DNA of 64,000 nt from Schaalia sp. 19OD2882 (GCF_018986735.1 NZ_CP065521.1:1798001-1862000), one strand, 5' to 3'. Counted from the first letter of the stretch, positions 28,404-38,325 are shown. Numbers and translations: made by a program. The notes: generated by a model not told the origin, from the sequence alone.

Positions 28404-30736
28404 GAGAGGGTCCTTCCGTTGGTGGCGCGGCGCACGGCAAGGCCCACGCCGACAAGGGTCACGGCCAGCAAGGCAAGCGGCGCCGCGACGATGACAATGA
28501 ATGGGTCGGCAAGAAGTTCGATCCCGGGCGCCCCGAAGGCGGAGAGCACGGCCGCAAGGACCTGCCCGCCCATCAGGCGGCTGAGCAGGACGCCCGCGAC
28601 GATGCCGACGAGGGCGACAAGGCCGGCTTCAAGAAGCCGCTGACGGCGCACCTGCTTGACGCTCACTCCCGTGAGCAGCAGTGCCCGAGTCCACGGGGCT
28701 TCGCGCAGGAACTGCAAGACGGCGGCCAGGTGCAGGACGAGGAATGTGGTGGCCAGGGAGAGTGCAGCCGCGCAGGCTGCCACGATCGCCGTTTGCCCGC
28801 GAGTGGCGCCCATGGTCTGGGAGGCGTATTCCTCGACCACACTGACCTTCACACCCGGCCCCTTCTGACGCATGTCGTCCGCCCAGGCGGTCGAGTCGGC
28901 GCCTTCGACAAGGTCGATGGCGAGAAGCTGCCATGTGGTCTCTCCGGCCGGCAGATCGGTGACCTTCGCCGTCCGTCCGCCATTGGTGACGTCGGAGTAG
29001 ATGCCGCTGACCCGCAGCGACACTTCATCTTCTCCGCCTTGGGGACGCATGCGGACGCTCTGCCCCACGGTGACTCCGGCCTGCTCGGCCTGGGCGTGCG
29101 AGAGGGCCACTTCACCTGCGCCGGGCGCGGCCCCGGCCTCGTAGCGCAGGGGGAAGGTTGCGTGTTGTCCGGCCTCGACGGGAAGGGAGGCCCATTGCCC
29201 CTCCTTGTCGGGCACCTCCCACTTCTGTGCTTCGAACACTTCGGCGGCACGGACTTGCGGGTCCGCGTCGACCTGCGTGGCGACCTCGACCAGGTCGGCC
29301 TCGTCGGCGCGCACGTCAAGGCGTACGTCCACACCCTGACCGATGCCCAGGAATGTGGCGAATCGTGGGTCGGACAAGGTGGTGGCCAAGTTCGCGGGGA
29401 CGCAGGACACTACTGTGGCGATCGCCAGGACGGCGGCCAGCAGGATTCCGCGGCGGCTGAGGGCTCCGCGCAGGGCCAGGGCGACGGGGACGGGCAGGTT
29501 CGGGCCCGTGGCCAGGCGACGAGGGCGGGACGGCCCGCGCTTGGTGCCACGTCGGCCGGCAGCCGCGCCGGTGGCTCCACGCAGGGCTTCGAGGACGGGC
29601 TGGGCCAGGACGCGACGAACGACGAGGACGTCGACGACCAGCACCATGAGGGTCGCCACCAGTGCCGTCACGACCGGGAGAAGCAGCATCGGCCACGTGG
29701 TCGGCGGCGTGCCCAAGGGCAGCAGGACCATCTGATCGACGGCCCGTCCGACGGGCATGGCCACGAGGTGTCCGAGCAATGCGGCCAGCACCGCCAGGGT
29801 CAGATTCTTTGCCAGCAGCATCCCCATGACGTCTCGGCCGGGTGCACCGATCACCCGCAGGGCGGCGATGCGTGGCATGTCGGCCTCCAGCGAGGCACTG
29901 ACCGCCAAGCCGAGGGCCAGGGCACACACCGCGCCCAGCAGCAGGGCCAGCAGGATGGCGATGGCGGCGACCAGCATTGTCGACAGTCCGTTGACCAGTT
30001 GCAGGACTGTGCGGTCCACGCCGATTCCCTTGGCGGGAAGCCCTGCGGCCACGTAGGAGTCGAGCACTCCCGACATGCTGGCGCCTTCCGTGAGACGCAT
30101 TTCGACCAGGTGCTCGACCTCGTCCATGGCCGCATCGATCCGTTTGAAGTCCTCGGGGCTGACCACCAGGCGCTTCGACATGACGATCGAGGAGTTCATC
30201 TGGGCGTCGCGCACGAAGTCGATGACTTCCAGTCGCAGGTCCAGGTTTGCGCCACGCACCTCGACGAGGCCGCCGACCTTCGCCTGGCCACTGAGCAGGT
30301 AGTGGATGGGCAGGGCGATCTGGCCGCTCTGGGGCCGTAGCGGATTGCCGGCGGCATCCACCAGCAGGTCGAATCGCCGGCTCTGGGTGACGAAGGCGGG
30401 TTCCAGGACTGAGTCGTCCTGGCTGACCCCGGCGATCCACAGGGCCGAGCCGGGAGCCGGGATGGTGCGCATGACCTCCACGTCGGCAACGTCGGGGCGG
30501 CTGGCGGCCCATTCGGTGATGCGCTCGATGGTGGGCGCGTCGATGTCGGCCGAGTGCATCTGGACGATGTCCGGCGGTAGGGCTTGGCGCCACAGTTGGT
30601 CGATGGCGGCTCCTGTACGCATGAGCAGTGTGGTGGATGCACTGACCAGAGTGGCCACCAGGGTGAGCAGAAGCAGGAGGCACAGGGTGACCACGGGTGA
30701 TCGGCGCAGGTCGGCGATGAGCAGTCGGGTCAGCAT
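28400..30736 (-). CDS. FtsX/MacB-family ABC transporter permease
   Basis: 778 residues: N-terminal helix (about 15-37), a large extracytoplasmic domain (about 45-260), three helices near 270-400 with EADMPRIAALRVIGAPGRDVM (FtsX motif region), another helix and extracellular domain (about 440-650), then three C-terminal helices: a two-FtsX-domain architecture. Start overlaps the MFS stop by seven bases and the stop overlaps the ATPase start by four. The substrate is unknown. Confidence 0.9.
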   Translation of the reverse strand: MLTRLLIADLRRSPVVTLCLLLLLTLVATLVSASTTLLMRTGAAIDQLWRQALPPDIVQMHSADIDAPTIERITEWAASRPDVADVEVMRTIPAPGSALWIAGVSQDDSVLEPAFVTQSRRFDLLVDAAGNPLRPQSGQIALPIHYLLSGQAKVGGLVEVRGANLDLRLEVIDFVRDAQMNSSIVMSKRLVVSPEDFKRIDAAMDEVEHLVEMRLTEGASMSGVLDSYVAAGLPAKGIGVDRTVLQLVNGLSTMLVAAIAILLALLLGAVCALALGLAVSASLEADMPRIAALRVIGAPGRDVMGMLLAKNLTLAVLAALLGHLVAMPVGRAVDQMVLLPLGTPPTTWPMLLLPVVTALVATLMVLVVDVLVVRRVLAQPVLEALRGATGAAAGRRGTKRGPSRPRRLATGPNLPVPVALALRGALSRRGILLAAVLAIATVVSCVPANLATTLSDPRFATFLGIGQGVDVRLDVRADEADLVEVATQVDADPQVRAAEVFEAQKWEVPDKEGQWASLPVEAGQHATFPLRYEAGAAPGAGEVALSHAQAEQAGVTVGQSVRMRPQGGEDEVSLRVSGIYSDVTNGGRTAKVTDLPAGETTWQLLAIDLVEGADSTAWADDMRQKGPGVKVSVVEEYASQTMGATRGQTAIVAACAAALSLATTFLVLHLAAVLQFLREAPWTRALLLTGVSVKQVRRQRLLEAGLVALVGIVAGVLLSRLMGGQVLAAVLSAFGAPGIELLADPFIVIVAAPLALLAVTLVGVGLAVRRATNGRTLS

Positions 30737-32055
30737 GGCGCCACCGCCTTGTCGGACGCCGCCTGGTGCGGCGCGGGGGCTCCGCCTGTCGCCACGCCGT
30801 CGTCCGTCTCACCGGTGGGGTCCAGGACGCCTCTGAGAAGGTGCGATCCCACTCCGACGGCGATGACGGACAGCCCCATGATGGTGACCAGGACCGCGCT
30901 GCCGCGTCCCGCTCCGGTGCCCATGACCACTCCGATGCTGTCGGCCCACGAGCCGCCTTGGGCCATGAGGGGCTCCATGACCCGGTCGGCCAAGGGCCCT
31001 GCGGCGACGAAGGCCATCAAGTACCCGGCTTGGGAGAGCGGGGAGATGAGGCCCCAGGCTCGCGCCTGGACGTCCACATGCAGGCGGGAGCGCACCAGCG
31101 CCTCCGCGCCGGCGTTGCAGATCGGCAGGACGAGGAACAGCGCCAGGCCGACGGCGCCGATCCACACGGGGTCGGGACGCAGGGCGAAGGCTGCCATGGC
31201 CACCCCCATGCCGACCAGGCCAAGAGTGAGCAGCGTCGTGGGGCGCATCGAGCCGAGCGGGGCCAGCAGGGCCGAGCCGAGCAACAGGCCGATTGCGGCC
31301 ACGGTCTCCACCGTTCCGACGGTTTCGACCGAGGCGATGGGCAGCAGGATCGGCTTGAGCAGGGTCTGGACGGTGCCGGTGGCCACGGTGACCATGCCGA
31401 TCAGCATGACCGCCGTGCGCACGGGGGTGTTGCCGACCACGGCCTGCCAGCCTTCACGCAGCTCTGCAAGGACTCCCCTGTCGCGCCGCGAGAGGCGAGT
31501 GCCCACGAGTTGGCGCACGTACAAGCTGATGCCGACGGTCACCAGGCATGTGGCGGCATCGATGGTGACGATGCCGACGGTTCCGACAACTCCGACCAGG
31601 AATGCGGCGGCGATGGGGGCCAGGAGGAACTTGGCGGCGGCTGCCAGGGAGAACAGGCCGGAGGCGCGAACGTACTCGTCCTGGCTGACCAGGTCGGAGA
31701 CGCTGGCCTTGAGGGCGGGTTCGGTGAGGGCCGCGAAGACGGAGGAAGCGGTGACGCCGACCAGGATCAGCCAGGAGGGAGCCTGTGTGAGCAGGGCGGC
31801 GGCGACCAGGGCCAGTCCGAGGACGGATCCGCCGTCCCCGATTGCCATCATGAGGCGACGGTCGTGCCGGTCGGCCATGACGCCGGCGACGGGTGCCAGC
31901 AGCACCACTGGGGCGAATGCGCACAGTTGGGCCAGTGCCACGGCGGTGGCGCTTTTGTGGACGGCGTACATGTGGACGCCGATGGCGAAGGCGGTCATGC
32001 CGGTGCCCAAGGAGTTGACGAAGGCGCCGAGGACCAGCAGGTGCAGGGGTTTCAT
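30730..32055 (-). CDS. Major facilitator superfamily efflux transporter
   Basis: 441 residues with about 12 membrane helices and the MFS loop-2/3 motif GVMADRHDRRLMM. Resembles macrolide-type MFS exporters (opening MKPLHLLVLGAFVNSLGTGM). Start overlaps the TetR stop by four bases. Likely induced together with the ABC pair when the TetR repressor is released. Confidence 0.88.
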   Translation of the reverse strand: MKPLHLLVLGAFVNSLGTGMTAFAIGVHMYAVHKSATAVALAQLCAFAPVVLLAPVAGVMADRHDRRLMMAIGDGGSVLGLALVAAALLTQAPSWLILVGVTASSVFAALTEPALKASVSDLVSQDEYVRASGLFSLAAAAKFLLAPIAAAFLVGVVGTVGIVTIDAATCLVTVGISLYVRQLVGTRLSRRDRGVLAELREGWQAVVGNTPVRTAVMLIGMVTVATGTVQTLLKPILLPIASVETVGTVETVAAIGLLLGSALLAPLGSMRPTTLLTLGLVGMGVAMAAFALRPDPVWIGAVGLALFLVLPICNAGAEALVRSRLHVDVQARAWGLISPLSQAGYLMAFVAAGPLADRVMEPLMAQGGSWADSIGVVMGTGAGRGSAVLVTIMGLSVIAVGVGSHLLRGVLDPTGETDDGVATGGAPAPHQAASDKAVAPC

Positions 32056-32699
32056 GAGTGGACCTCCTCGGTGCGGACGTCCAGGGTCTGCAGAGCGGGT
32101 TCGAGAAGGCGACCACTGGGCACGCCGAGGAGTTCCTCGGCGATGGTGAGGATGCCGACGATTCGCCGCTGGGCGTGTTCGTTGGCGTCGGGGAAGATGC
32201 CGGTGTCGGTCAGGGTTCCTGTTGCTGCCAGCAGGACTTCGCAGGTGGTCAGCGGGTCGGTGCAGTGCAGTTCTCCGCTGGCGTTGCCTTCTTCGACGAG
32301 GGCGACCAGGACCGGCGCGATGTCGCGGACGAGGGCGACCAGTGCGAGCAGGTGGAACTCGGCGTTGCGTGTGGCGTTGAAGTGTTCGACCAGGGCGTCC
32401 TCGTCCTCGCTGACCCTGTTGCCTGCGATGACGGCCAGGATCCTGTCGACGACGCTTGCGGGGGCGGCGGCGGCCTGGCGGGAGCGCTCGAGCATCTGGG
32501 TGGCTTGGCGCTCGACGATGCCCCGCAGGATCGCCTCCTTGGAGGGGAAGTGGTGGTAGAGCGTGCCCTTGGCCACGCCGACCTCCGCCATGAGTTGGGC
32601 CATGGTCATGCCCTGGTAGCCGTGGTGAAGGATCAGTGCTTCGGCGGCGTCGAGGATTTCACCTCGGCGCACATCCGCGGTCTTGACGATGCGTGTCAT
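32052..32699 (-). CDS. TetR-family transcriptional regulator
   Basis: 215 residues. N-terminal helix-turn-helix: RRGEILDAAEALILHHGYQG, then MAQLMAEVGVAKGTLYHHFPSKEA; the C-terminal ligand-binding domain is variable. It heads a four-gene overlapping efflux operon and its promoter holds a perfect palindrome, so autoregulation is likely. AAGGAG lies six bases before the ATG. Confidence 0.94.
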   Translation of the reverse strand: MTRIVKTADVRRGEILDAAEALILHHGYQGMTMAQLMAEVGVAKGTLYHHFPSKEAILRGIVERQATQMLERSRQAAAAPASVVDRILAVIAGNRVSEDEDALVEHFNATRNAEFHLLALVALVRDIAPVLVALVEEGNASGELHCTDPLTTCEVLLAATGTLTDTGIFPDANEHAQRRIVGILTIAEELLGVPSGRLLEPALQTLDVRTEEVHS

Positions 32700-32723
32700 G
32701 TCGGTCTCCTTGTCAGTGCCCCC

Positions 32724-32753
32724 ACCCTAACTGACCGACCGCCGGTCGGTCAA
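32724..32753 (-). promoter_or_regulatory. Promoter of the TetR efflux operon with overlapping operator
   Basis: On the minus strand, TTGACC (-35; 32748-32753), 18-base spacer, TAGGGT (-10; 32724-32729). The perfect 21-bp palindrome at 32732-32752 (arms TGACCGACCG and its complement, one central base) covers the spacer and most of the -35. Confidence 0.88.
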
Positions 32754-32770
32754 CACCTGAACCTCCCCCG

Positions 32771-32826
32771 CGAGATTCGTCCGTCATCCCGCGAGATTCG
32801 TCCGTCGTTTCTTGAGAATCGTCCAT
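32771..32826 (-). repeat. 21-bp-period intergenic repeat, locus 3 (three units)
   Basis: GAGATTCG at 32772 and 32793 and GAGAATCG at 32814: exact 21-base spacing, third unit slightly diverged. Lies between the TetR promoter and the 3' end of the second MFS gene. Confidence 0.9.
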
Positions 32827-32894
32827 CACGCGACACACGTCACCCTGGACAAGTGTGGGCGGAGAATGGGAGAGACGAAGAAGGGCCGGGCCGG

Positions 32895-34187
32895 TCAGGC
32901 GTTGTCGTCCTGGCCGATCCCCACCCCTCCGAGTCGCGCCTTGGCGTCGGCGACGAAGCGCGGGTGGAGGAACACCAGCACAACCACCACGCCGATCAGG
33001 ACGACCGAGATGATGATGGGCAGCAGCGGCCACAGTCCGTACAGCAGCGTCGACACGGTGGGCGTGATGACGTAGGTGAGCCCGTTCGTGGACCCGACAA
33101 GGCCCGCCAGACCTCCCTGCTCCTGCTTCGAGACCAGCAATGTGGGGCCGGCGGTGTATCCCGGAAGAGCGATCCCCAACCCGAAACCGATGACGAAGAC
33201 CGCCAGAGCGACGATCACCGTCCCGGCCTCGGGAACCAGGAGTGCGAAGCCCACCATCGAGATCACCGATCCGCGCCGGAGCAACTGGACTGGAGACCAT
33301 CTGCTGCGCGGCACGACGAGCCCTTGGGCAAGCACCTGTCCGACTCCTGCTGCGAGCAGCAGCAGACCGGTGACCAGTCCTGTGGTCCGGTCGTCGTAAC
33401 CGAAACGGTCCTGGACCAGGAACCCCATGAGGATCTGGACGAATCCCAGGCCGGTGAACAGCACGAACCCGACCACCAGGTACGGCAGTACCCGAGGGTC
33501 GCGCGGGTCGACCTTGACGGCGACCTCGCCCGCATGCCCTTTGGCCTCCCGGCGCAGCAACAGGCCCACCACGGCCAATGCCAAGGCCACCAGCACCGGG
33601 GCCAGGACCACGGGAACCAGCAGTCCCCAGCGAGCCAGCACTCCCCCGGCGGTGGCGCCGACGATCATCGCCACCCCTTGGACGGCCCCGATCGCCGCCA
33701 GCCCGCGCACGCGTTCGGGCCCATCCGGCGTGGCGGCGGCGACGCAGGACTGGGCGGCGGGCCCCACGGCGGACAGGGCCGAGCCGAAGGCCAGGCCGCG
33801 GATCAGCAGGAAGAGCACGAAGAGCAGGATTCCCCCGACCAGTCCGGCCATGGCGCTGCGGACCAGCACGGCGAAGAGGGCGAGAGTGGCGGTTCCTGCA
33901 GCCAGGGCCACGACGAGGACGGGGCGGGCTCCGCGTTCCTGGGAGCGCAGGCCCCACCACGGGCTGACGAGGGCGACCATGAGTGCGGCCAGGGACATGG
34001 TGACACCGATCTGCCACTCCTGGAGTCCGACTGCTCGAGACAGTGGTGCGAGCACCGGGCTCAGAGTCGTCTGGCCCACGTACACCAACAGGACGACGGC
34101 GAGAAGCACGGGGATCTGCGGGGGCGCAGCGCCTTCGACGCCGCCCTCGCCGCCGGTTCCAGTCCCGAACGCGTGGTCCTCTGCCAT
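32895..34187 (-). CDS. Major facilitator superfamily transporter
   Basis: 430 residues with about 12 membrane helices (IPVLLAVVLLVYVGQTTLSP; GVTMSLAALMVALVSPWWG; GLAFGSALSAVGPAAQS). Composition fits a multidrug or metabolite exporter; substrate unknown. The ATG at 34187 has no Shine-Dalgarno, but TAGGTT sits six bases upstream, so it is probably leaderless. Monocistronic. Confidence 0.88.
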   Translation of the reverse strand: MAEDHAFGTGTGGEGGVEGAAPPQIPVLLAVVLLVYVGQTTLSPVLAPLSRAVGLQEWQIGVTMSLAALMVALVSPWWGLRSQERGARPVLVVALAAGTATLALFAVLVRSAMAGLVGGILLFVLFLLIRGLAFGSALSAVGPAAQSCVAAATPDGPERVRGLAAIGAVQGVAMIVGATAGGVLARWGLLVPVVLAPVLVALALAVVGLLLRREAKGHAGEVAVKVDPRDPRVLPYLVVGFVLFTGLGFVQILMGFLVQDRFGYDDRTTGLVTGLLLLAAGVGQVLAQGLVVPRSRWSPVQLLRRGSVISMVGFALLVPEAGTVIVALAVFVIGFGLGIALPGYTAGPTLLVSKQEQGGLAGLVGSTNGLTYVITPTVSTLLYGLWPLLPIIISVVLIGVVVVLVFLHPRFVADAKARLGGVGIGQDDNA

Positions 34188-34193
34188 GGCGCG

Positions 34194-34199
34194 AACCTA
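34194..34199 (-). promoter_or_regulatory. -10 box of a leaderless promoter (MFS)
   Basis: TAGGTT on the minus strand, six bases before the ATG at 34187. Confidence 0.5.
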
Positions 34200-34283
34200 C
34201 CACCGGCGCCATCTCGATCCCGGGGTGCCCAAATGTTGACGACCGAGCCCCGTCGGGATCGCCGACAGGGCTTGGTGCTGCGG

Positions 34284-34354
34284 AGCGGGCGACGGGAATC
34301 GAACCCGCACCATCTGCTTGGAAGGCAGAGGCTCTACCATTGAGCTACGCCCGC
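34284..34354 (-). tRNA. tRNA-Gly (anticodon TCC)
   Basis: Acceptor arms GCGGGCG/CGCCCGC pair, D arm GCTC..GAGC, anticodon loop CTTCCAA (TCC), T arm with GGTTCGATTC. 71 bases with discriminator T; CCA not encoded. Confidence 0.96.
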
Positions 34355-34466
34355 AGTCCCGACCGGCTGGCCGGGCAGGTAGATCGTAGCGCGAGGGCGC
34401 CGCGATTGCGAACCGGCGGCGCTCACGGCCTATGATCGAGACTCGTGGGCGCCGTGGCGTCCACAT

Positions 34467-34540
34467 CGGGCCGTGGCGCAGCTTGGTAGCGCGCCTGCTT
34501 TGGGAGCAGGATGTCGTGGGTTCAAATCCCGCCGGCCCGA
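34467..34540 (+). tRNA. tRNA-Pro (anticodon TGG)
   Basis: Acceptor CGGGCCG/CGGCCCG, anticodon loop TTTGGGA within CCTGC/GCAGG, T loop TTCAAAT. 74 bases with discriminator A; no encoded CCA. Divergent from tRNA-Gly. Confidence 0.96.
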
Positions 34541-35204
34541 CTCAAGCGAAGTCCCGGACGACCGCTCCGGAAGGCGAGGGTTCTCACAGCAAGCCCCCGC
34601 GCGCACGTCACCGGCGACGACGAGGGCACCACGGCGCGCACTGCGAGGGCGACATGCACCAAGCCCGAACCCATGCCCCCTTCGCACTGCCCCCACACAC
34701 TGGTGCACGATGTTCCAGCGAACTCCCGCTCAAATGAACATTCGACCATCGTGACATTCATCTCACACCAAAGCCCCACCGGCGCTCACTCTTCGACAAC
34801 TCTCCACAGTCGACAACCGACCTCGTTGACACCGGAAAATGCATGGACAAGGCCCATCCAATTCAGCCCGAAATCCGCTTGAAGTCAGGCATTCACACCC
34901 GTAGGAGGCGCAAGTCCACCCGGCCTCGGACCCTGGCCGAACCCACGCCCCTCGCCCCTCCACCCCGGGCAACGAAGCTCACAGAGTATTTCAAATCTCC
35001 CTTACCGACTGCAATGAAAGCATCCATCGGTGTGACACTTGTCGTTCAACCGTTCATCATTGTCCGAAAGGGATGATTCTGCCCGAAATCCTCTGGAATT
35101 CGAAGCACCGGACGTCACCGGGCCCAGGGATCCACAGGCAGCGGAGTTCCGGTGGAGGCATTGCCCCCACCACACATTCTGACCGAAACAACGAAGAGCA
35201 ACCG
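34541..35204. other. Long gene-poor stretch, AT-richer than flanks
   Basis: No convincing ORF on either strand. GC falls between about 34700 and 35110. A TTGACA at 34826 has no -10 at the right distance. No terminator is obvious after tRNA-Pro. It could hold the promoter of the GntR gene or a small RNA; I cannot point to one. Confidence 0.4.
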
Positions 35205-35918
35205 ATGCCCACCACACTTCACGTCAACGTCCTCGACGCCCTGGGACGCGCGATCGTCCAGGGCGCGTTGAGTGGCGGAGAGCCCCTCACCCTGGAATGG
35301 ATCCAGGCCCAGTACGGGGTGTCTCGCACAATCGCCCGGGACTGCGTGCGTTCCCTCGAATGCATGGGAATGGTCGACTCGCGCCGACGCGTCGGCATCA
35401 CGGTGCGACCGGCCTCGGAGTGGACGGTCCTGTCCCCCACGCTGATGAAGTGGCAGCTGGACGAGGACCCGGATGGCACGACCCTGGGCGCGCTGACGGA
35501 GCTGCGCACAGCCATCGAGCCGGTGGCGGCCTCAGCCGCCGCCGTGCGCGCCAGCGACTCCGAGAGGCGCAACATCCTCAGCTTGGCCGCACAGATGCAC
35601 TCCGAGGTGGCCACCGATGACCTGGACAGCTTCGTGCTGACCGACATCGCCTTCCATTCCTCGATCCTCGTGGCCAGCCACAACGAGGCCTTCCGTGCCC
35701 TGACCGACATGGTCGGCGAGGTCCTGCGCGGTCGAGCCAAGATGGGCGTCTACCCGCTGAATCCGACGACGGCCAGCTTGGCCCTGCACGACGAGATCGC
35801 CGAGGCCATCGCGAAGGGCGACTCGCCGAAGGCCGAGGAAGCCATGCTGCGGATGGTCCTGCCCGTGCGCTCGGCGCTTCGGCAGAAGGGGTTGACGGCG
35901 CTCAACGACACCATTTGA
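35205..35918 (+). CDS. GntR-family (FadR/FCD subfamily) transcriptional regulator
   Basis: 237 residues. Winged helix at the N-terminus (LDALGRAIVQGALSGGEPLT; QYGVSRTIARDCVRSLECMG), then an all-helical FCD ligand domain (LTELRTAIEPVAASAA; TDIAFHSSILVASHN with metal-binding Asp/His; LHDEIAEAIAKGDSPKAEEA). Such proteins sense gluconate, lactate or other organic acids. No metabolic operon adjoins, so the target is unknown. Start chosen at 35205 because GAAGAG precedes it. The 3' end overlaps the convergent UvrA-like gene by 17 bases. Confidence 0.9.
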   Translation: MPTTLHVNVLDALGRAIVQGALSGGEPLTLEWIQAQYGVSRTIARDCVRSLECMGMVDSRRRVGITVRPASEWTVLSPTLMKWQLDEDPDGTTLGALTELRTAIEPVAASAAAVRASDSERRNILSLAAQMHSEVATDDLDSFVLTDIAFHSSILVASHNEAFRALTDMVGEVLRGRAKMGVYPLNPTTASLALHDEIAEAIAKGDSPKAEEAMLRMVLPVRSALRQKGLTALNDTI

Positions 35919-38325
35919 CACCGCACGGGGTCACGTGGGCCGCCAGGTGGGTTCCGGTGACGGTTCCCTTCCCGGCCCGGCTGACGGCGACGAGGGCGGA
36001 GGGCGTTCCTTCGAACACGATGCGCCCACCGTCACTGCCGGCGCCCGGACCGATGTCGATGATCCAGTCCGCGTGAGCCATGACCGCCAGGTTGTGCTCG
36101 ACGACGATCACTGACTTGCCCGCGTCGACGAGCCGGTCGAGCAGTTCCAACAACCGGTCCACGTCCTGCACGTGCAGGCCGGTGGTCGGCTCGTCCAGGA
36201 CCAGCACCTTCGCGTCCTCGTCCAGGAGGTGTGCGGCCAACTTGAGGCGCTGACGCTCTCCGCCGGACAATGTGGTCAGGGCCTGGCCGATCCCCAGGTA
36301 GCCGAGGCCAACCGCGACCATGGCCTCGCAGATCTTGCGCGCTGCCGGCACCTTCGAGTCGGGAGCCGCAAAGAGGTTGGCGGCGTCCTGGGCCGACAAG
36401 GCCAGGACCTCGACGATGTCCAGGCCGCCCAGGAGGTACTGGCGCACGGAATCGTCGAAGCGGCGCCCCTCGCAGACCTCGCAGGTGGTGGTGACGGTCT
36501 CCATGAAACCCAATTCGGTGCGGATGAAGCCCGAGCCATTGCAATTCTGGCAGGCACCTTCGGAGTTTGCGCTGAACAGGGCGGGTTTGACGCCGTTGGC
36601 CTTGGCGAAGGCCTTGCGGATGGGTTCCAACATGCCCGTCCACGTGGCGGGGTTGGAGCGCGAGGAGCCTTTGATCGGGCTCTGGTCCACGACCAGGGCC
36701 CCGCAACCCTTCGGCAGGGACCCGGGCACCAGTGAGGACTTGCCGGAGCCGGCCACGCCGGTGACCACACAAAGGAGCCCCAATGGCAGGTCGACGTCGA
36801 CGTTGCGCAGGTTGTGGGTAGCCGCGCCGCGAATCTCGATGACGCCCGTGCAGGCTCGCACTGCGCCCTCGTCCTTGAGGCGCCCACGGTCCGCCATGTG
36901 GCGGCCCGTCGGGGTGTCTGCGTGGACCAATCCCGCGACATCACCCTCGTAGACGACGGTGCCGCCCGCGGCGCCCGCACCTGGGCCCATGTCGATGACG
37001 TGGTCGGCCAGGCGAATGGTTTCGGGGTCGTGTTCGACGACCAACACGGTGTTGCCCTTGTCGCGAAGGCCCAGCAGCAGCTCGTTCATACGGGCCACGT
37101 CGTGGGGGTGCAGGCCGGTGGTGGGCTCGTCGAAGACGTAGGTGACGTCGGACAGGGCGCTGCCGAGGTGGCGGACCATACGGATGCGTTGGGCCTCTCC
37201 GCCGGACAGGGTGCCGGTGGCGCGCGAGAGCGAGAGGTATCCCAGGCCCACGTCGACCATGGCCCGCAGGTCCTCGACCAGGCCTTTCAGCAGCGGTGCC
37301 AGCGAGGGTTCGTCCAGGTCGGCCACCCATTCGACCAGATCGCGGACCTCCATGGCGCAGAGGTCGGCGATGGAGCGCCCGCGAATGGTGGAGGTGCGGG
37401 CGCCCTCGGCAAGGCGCGTGCCCTGGCAGTCGGGGCAGGTGGTGAAGGTGGCGGCGCGTTGGACCCACGCGCGCAGGTGGGACTGCAGGGAGTCGACGTC
37501 CTTGGAGAGGATGGATTTGCGCAGACGCGGCACCAACCCCTCATACGTCATGTTGATGTCGGAGATGACGACCTTGGTGGGCTCACCGTACAGGAAGGTC
37601 TCCAGCTGCCGCTTGGAGAAGGTCCGCACCGGCACGCCGGAGGGGAAGAGCCCGCATTCGGAGAACTGGCGCACCGACCAGCCGCCCACCTTGTAGCCGG
37701 GGACCAGGATGGCGCCCTCGTCGATGGACAGGTTCATGTCGACGACTTCACCCATGTCCAGGTCGGAGACCTCTCCCCTGCCTTCGCAGCGCGGGCACAT
37801 TCCGCCGACCACGGAGAAACTCTTCTTCTGCGCCACGGTGCGCTCCCCCTTGGTGACGGTGACCGCGCCTGCGCCGCTGACTGAGGGGACGTTGAAGCTG
37901 AAGGCCTGCGGGCCGCCGATGTGGGGGGTGGCCAGGCGCGCGAAGAGAACCCGCAGTTTCGCGTCGACGTCGGTGGCCGTGCCGACGGTGGACCTGGGGT
38001 TGGCGCCCATCGGGTCCTGGTTGACGGTGACCGAGGCGGTCAGACCCGTGAGTTCGTCGGTGTCGGGGCGCGGCGGGGTTCGCAGGAATCCTTGGACGAA
38101 GGCCGAGTGGGTTTCGTTGAGCAGCCGCTCGGATTCGGCGGCAATGGTGTCGAAGACCAGTGAGGACTTCCCGGACCCGGACACGCCGGTGAAAACCGTG
38201 AGGGCGCGTTTGGGCACGTCCACGTCGACGTCCCTGAGGTTGTTCTCGCGTGCCCCGCGCACGCGGATGACGTCAAGGTTGTCCGAGGACGAGGTCGGGG
38301 TGGGCGCGTGGTCGGCCGGTCGCAT
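35902..38325 (-). CDS. UvrA-like ABC ATPase (short UvrA paralogue)
   Basis: 807 residues, shorter than housekeeping UvrA (about 940-1000). Two ABC halves: Walker A TGVSGSGKSS with GTLSGGEAQRIRM, and TGVAGSGKSS with TTLSGGERQRLKL; both have DEPTTGLH Walker B regions. Zinc-finger cysteines are kept (CPRCEGRGE; CPDCQG; CQNCNGSGF; CEVCEG). This size fits the UvrA2/DrrC-like class linked to tolerance of DNA-binding drugs. The ATG directly follows the TGA of a 21-codon leader ORF, so translation is probably coupled. Confidence 0.88.
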   Translation of the reverse strand: MRPADHAPTPTSSSDNLDVIRVRGARENNLRDVDVDVPKRALTVFTGVSGSGKSSLVFDTIAAESERLLNETHSAFVQGFLRTPPRPDTDELTGLTASVTVNQDPMGANPRSTVGTATDVDAKLRVLFARLATPHIGGPQAFSFNVPSVSGAGAVTVTKGERTVAQKKSFSVVGGMCPRCEGRGEVSDLDMGEVVDMNLSIDEGAILVPGYKVGGWSVRQFSECGLFPSGVPVRTFSKRQLETFLYGEPTKVVISDINMTYEGLVPRLRKSILSKDVDSLQSHLRAWVQRAATFTTCPDCQGTRLAEGARTSTIRGRSIADLCAMEVRDLVEWVADLDEPSLAPLLKGLVEDLRAMVDVGLGYLSLSRATGTLSGGEAQRIRMVRHLGSALSDVTYVFDEPTTGLHPHDVARMNELLLGLRDKGNTVLVVEHDPETIRLADHVIDMGPGAGAAGGTVVYEGDVAGLVHADTPTGRHMADRGRLKDEGAVRACTGVIEIRGAATHNLRNVDVDLPLGLLCVVTGVAGSGKSSLVPGSLPKGCGALVVDQSPIKGSSRSNPATWTGMLEPIRKAFAKANGVKPALFSANSEGACQNCNGSGFIRTELGFMETVTTTCEVCEGRRFDDSVRQYLLGGLDIVEVLALSAQDAANLFAAPDSKVPAARKICEAMVAVGLGYLGIGQALTTLSGGERQRLKLAAHLLDEDAKVLVLDEPTTGLHVQDVDRLLELLDRLVDAGKSVIVVEHNLAVMAHADWIIDIGPGAGSDGGRIVFEGTPSALVAVSRAGKGTVTGTHLAAHVTPCGVKWCR

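Noticed and set aside
28283..30340. 685-codon plus-strand open frame
   Set aside because: Antisense of the FtsX-type permease; Gly/Gln/His-rich shadow with no domain.
34826..34831. TTGACA as a promoter -35
   Set aside because: No acceptable -10 at 16-19 bases downstream.
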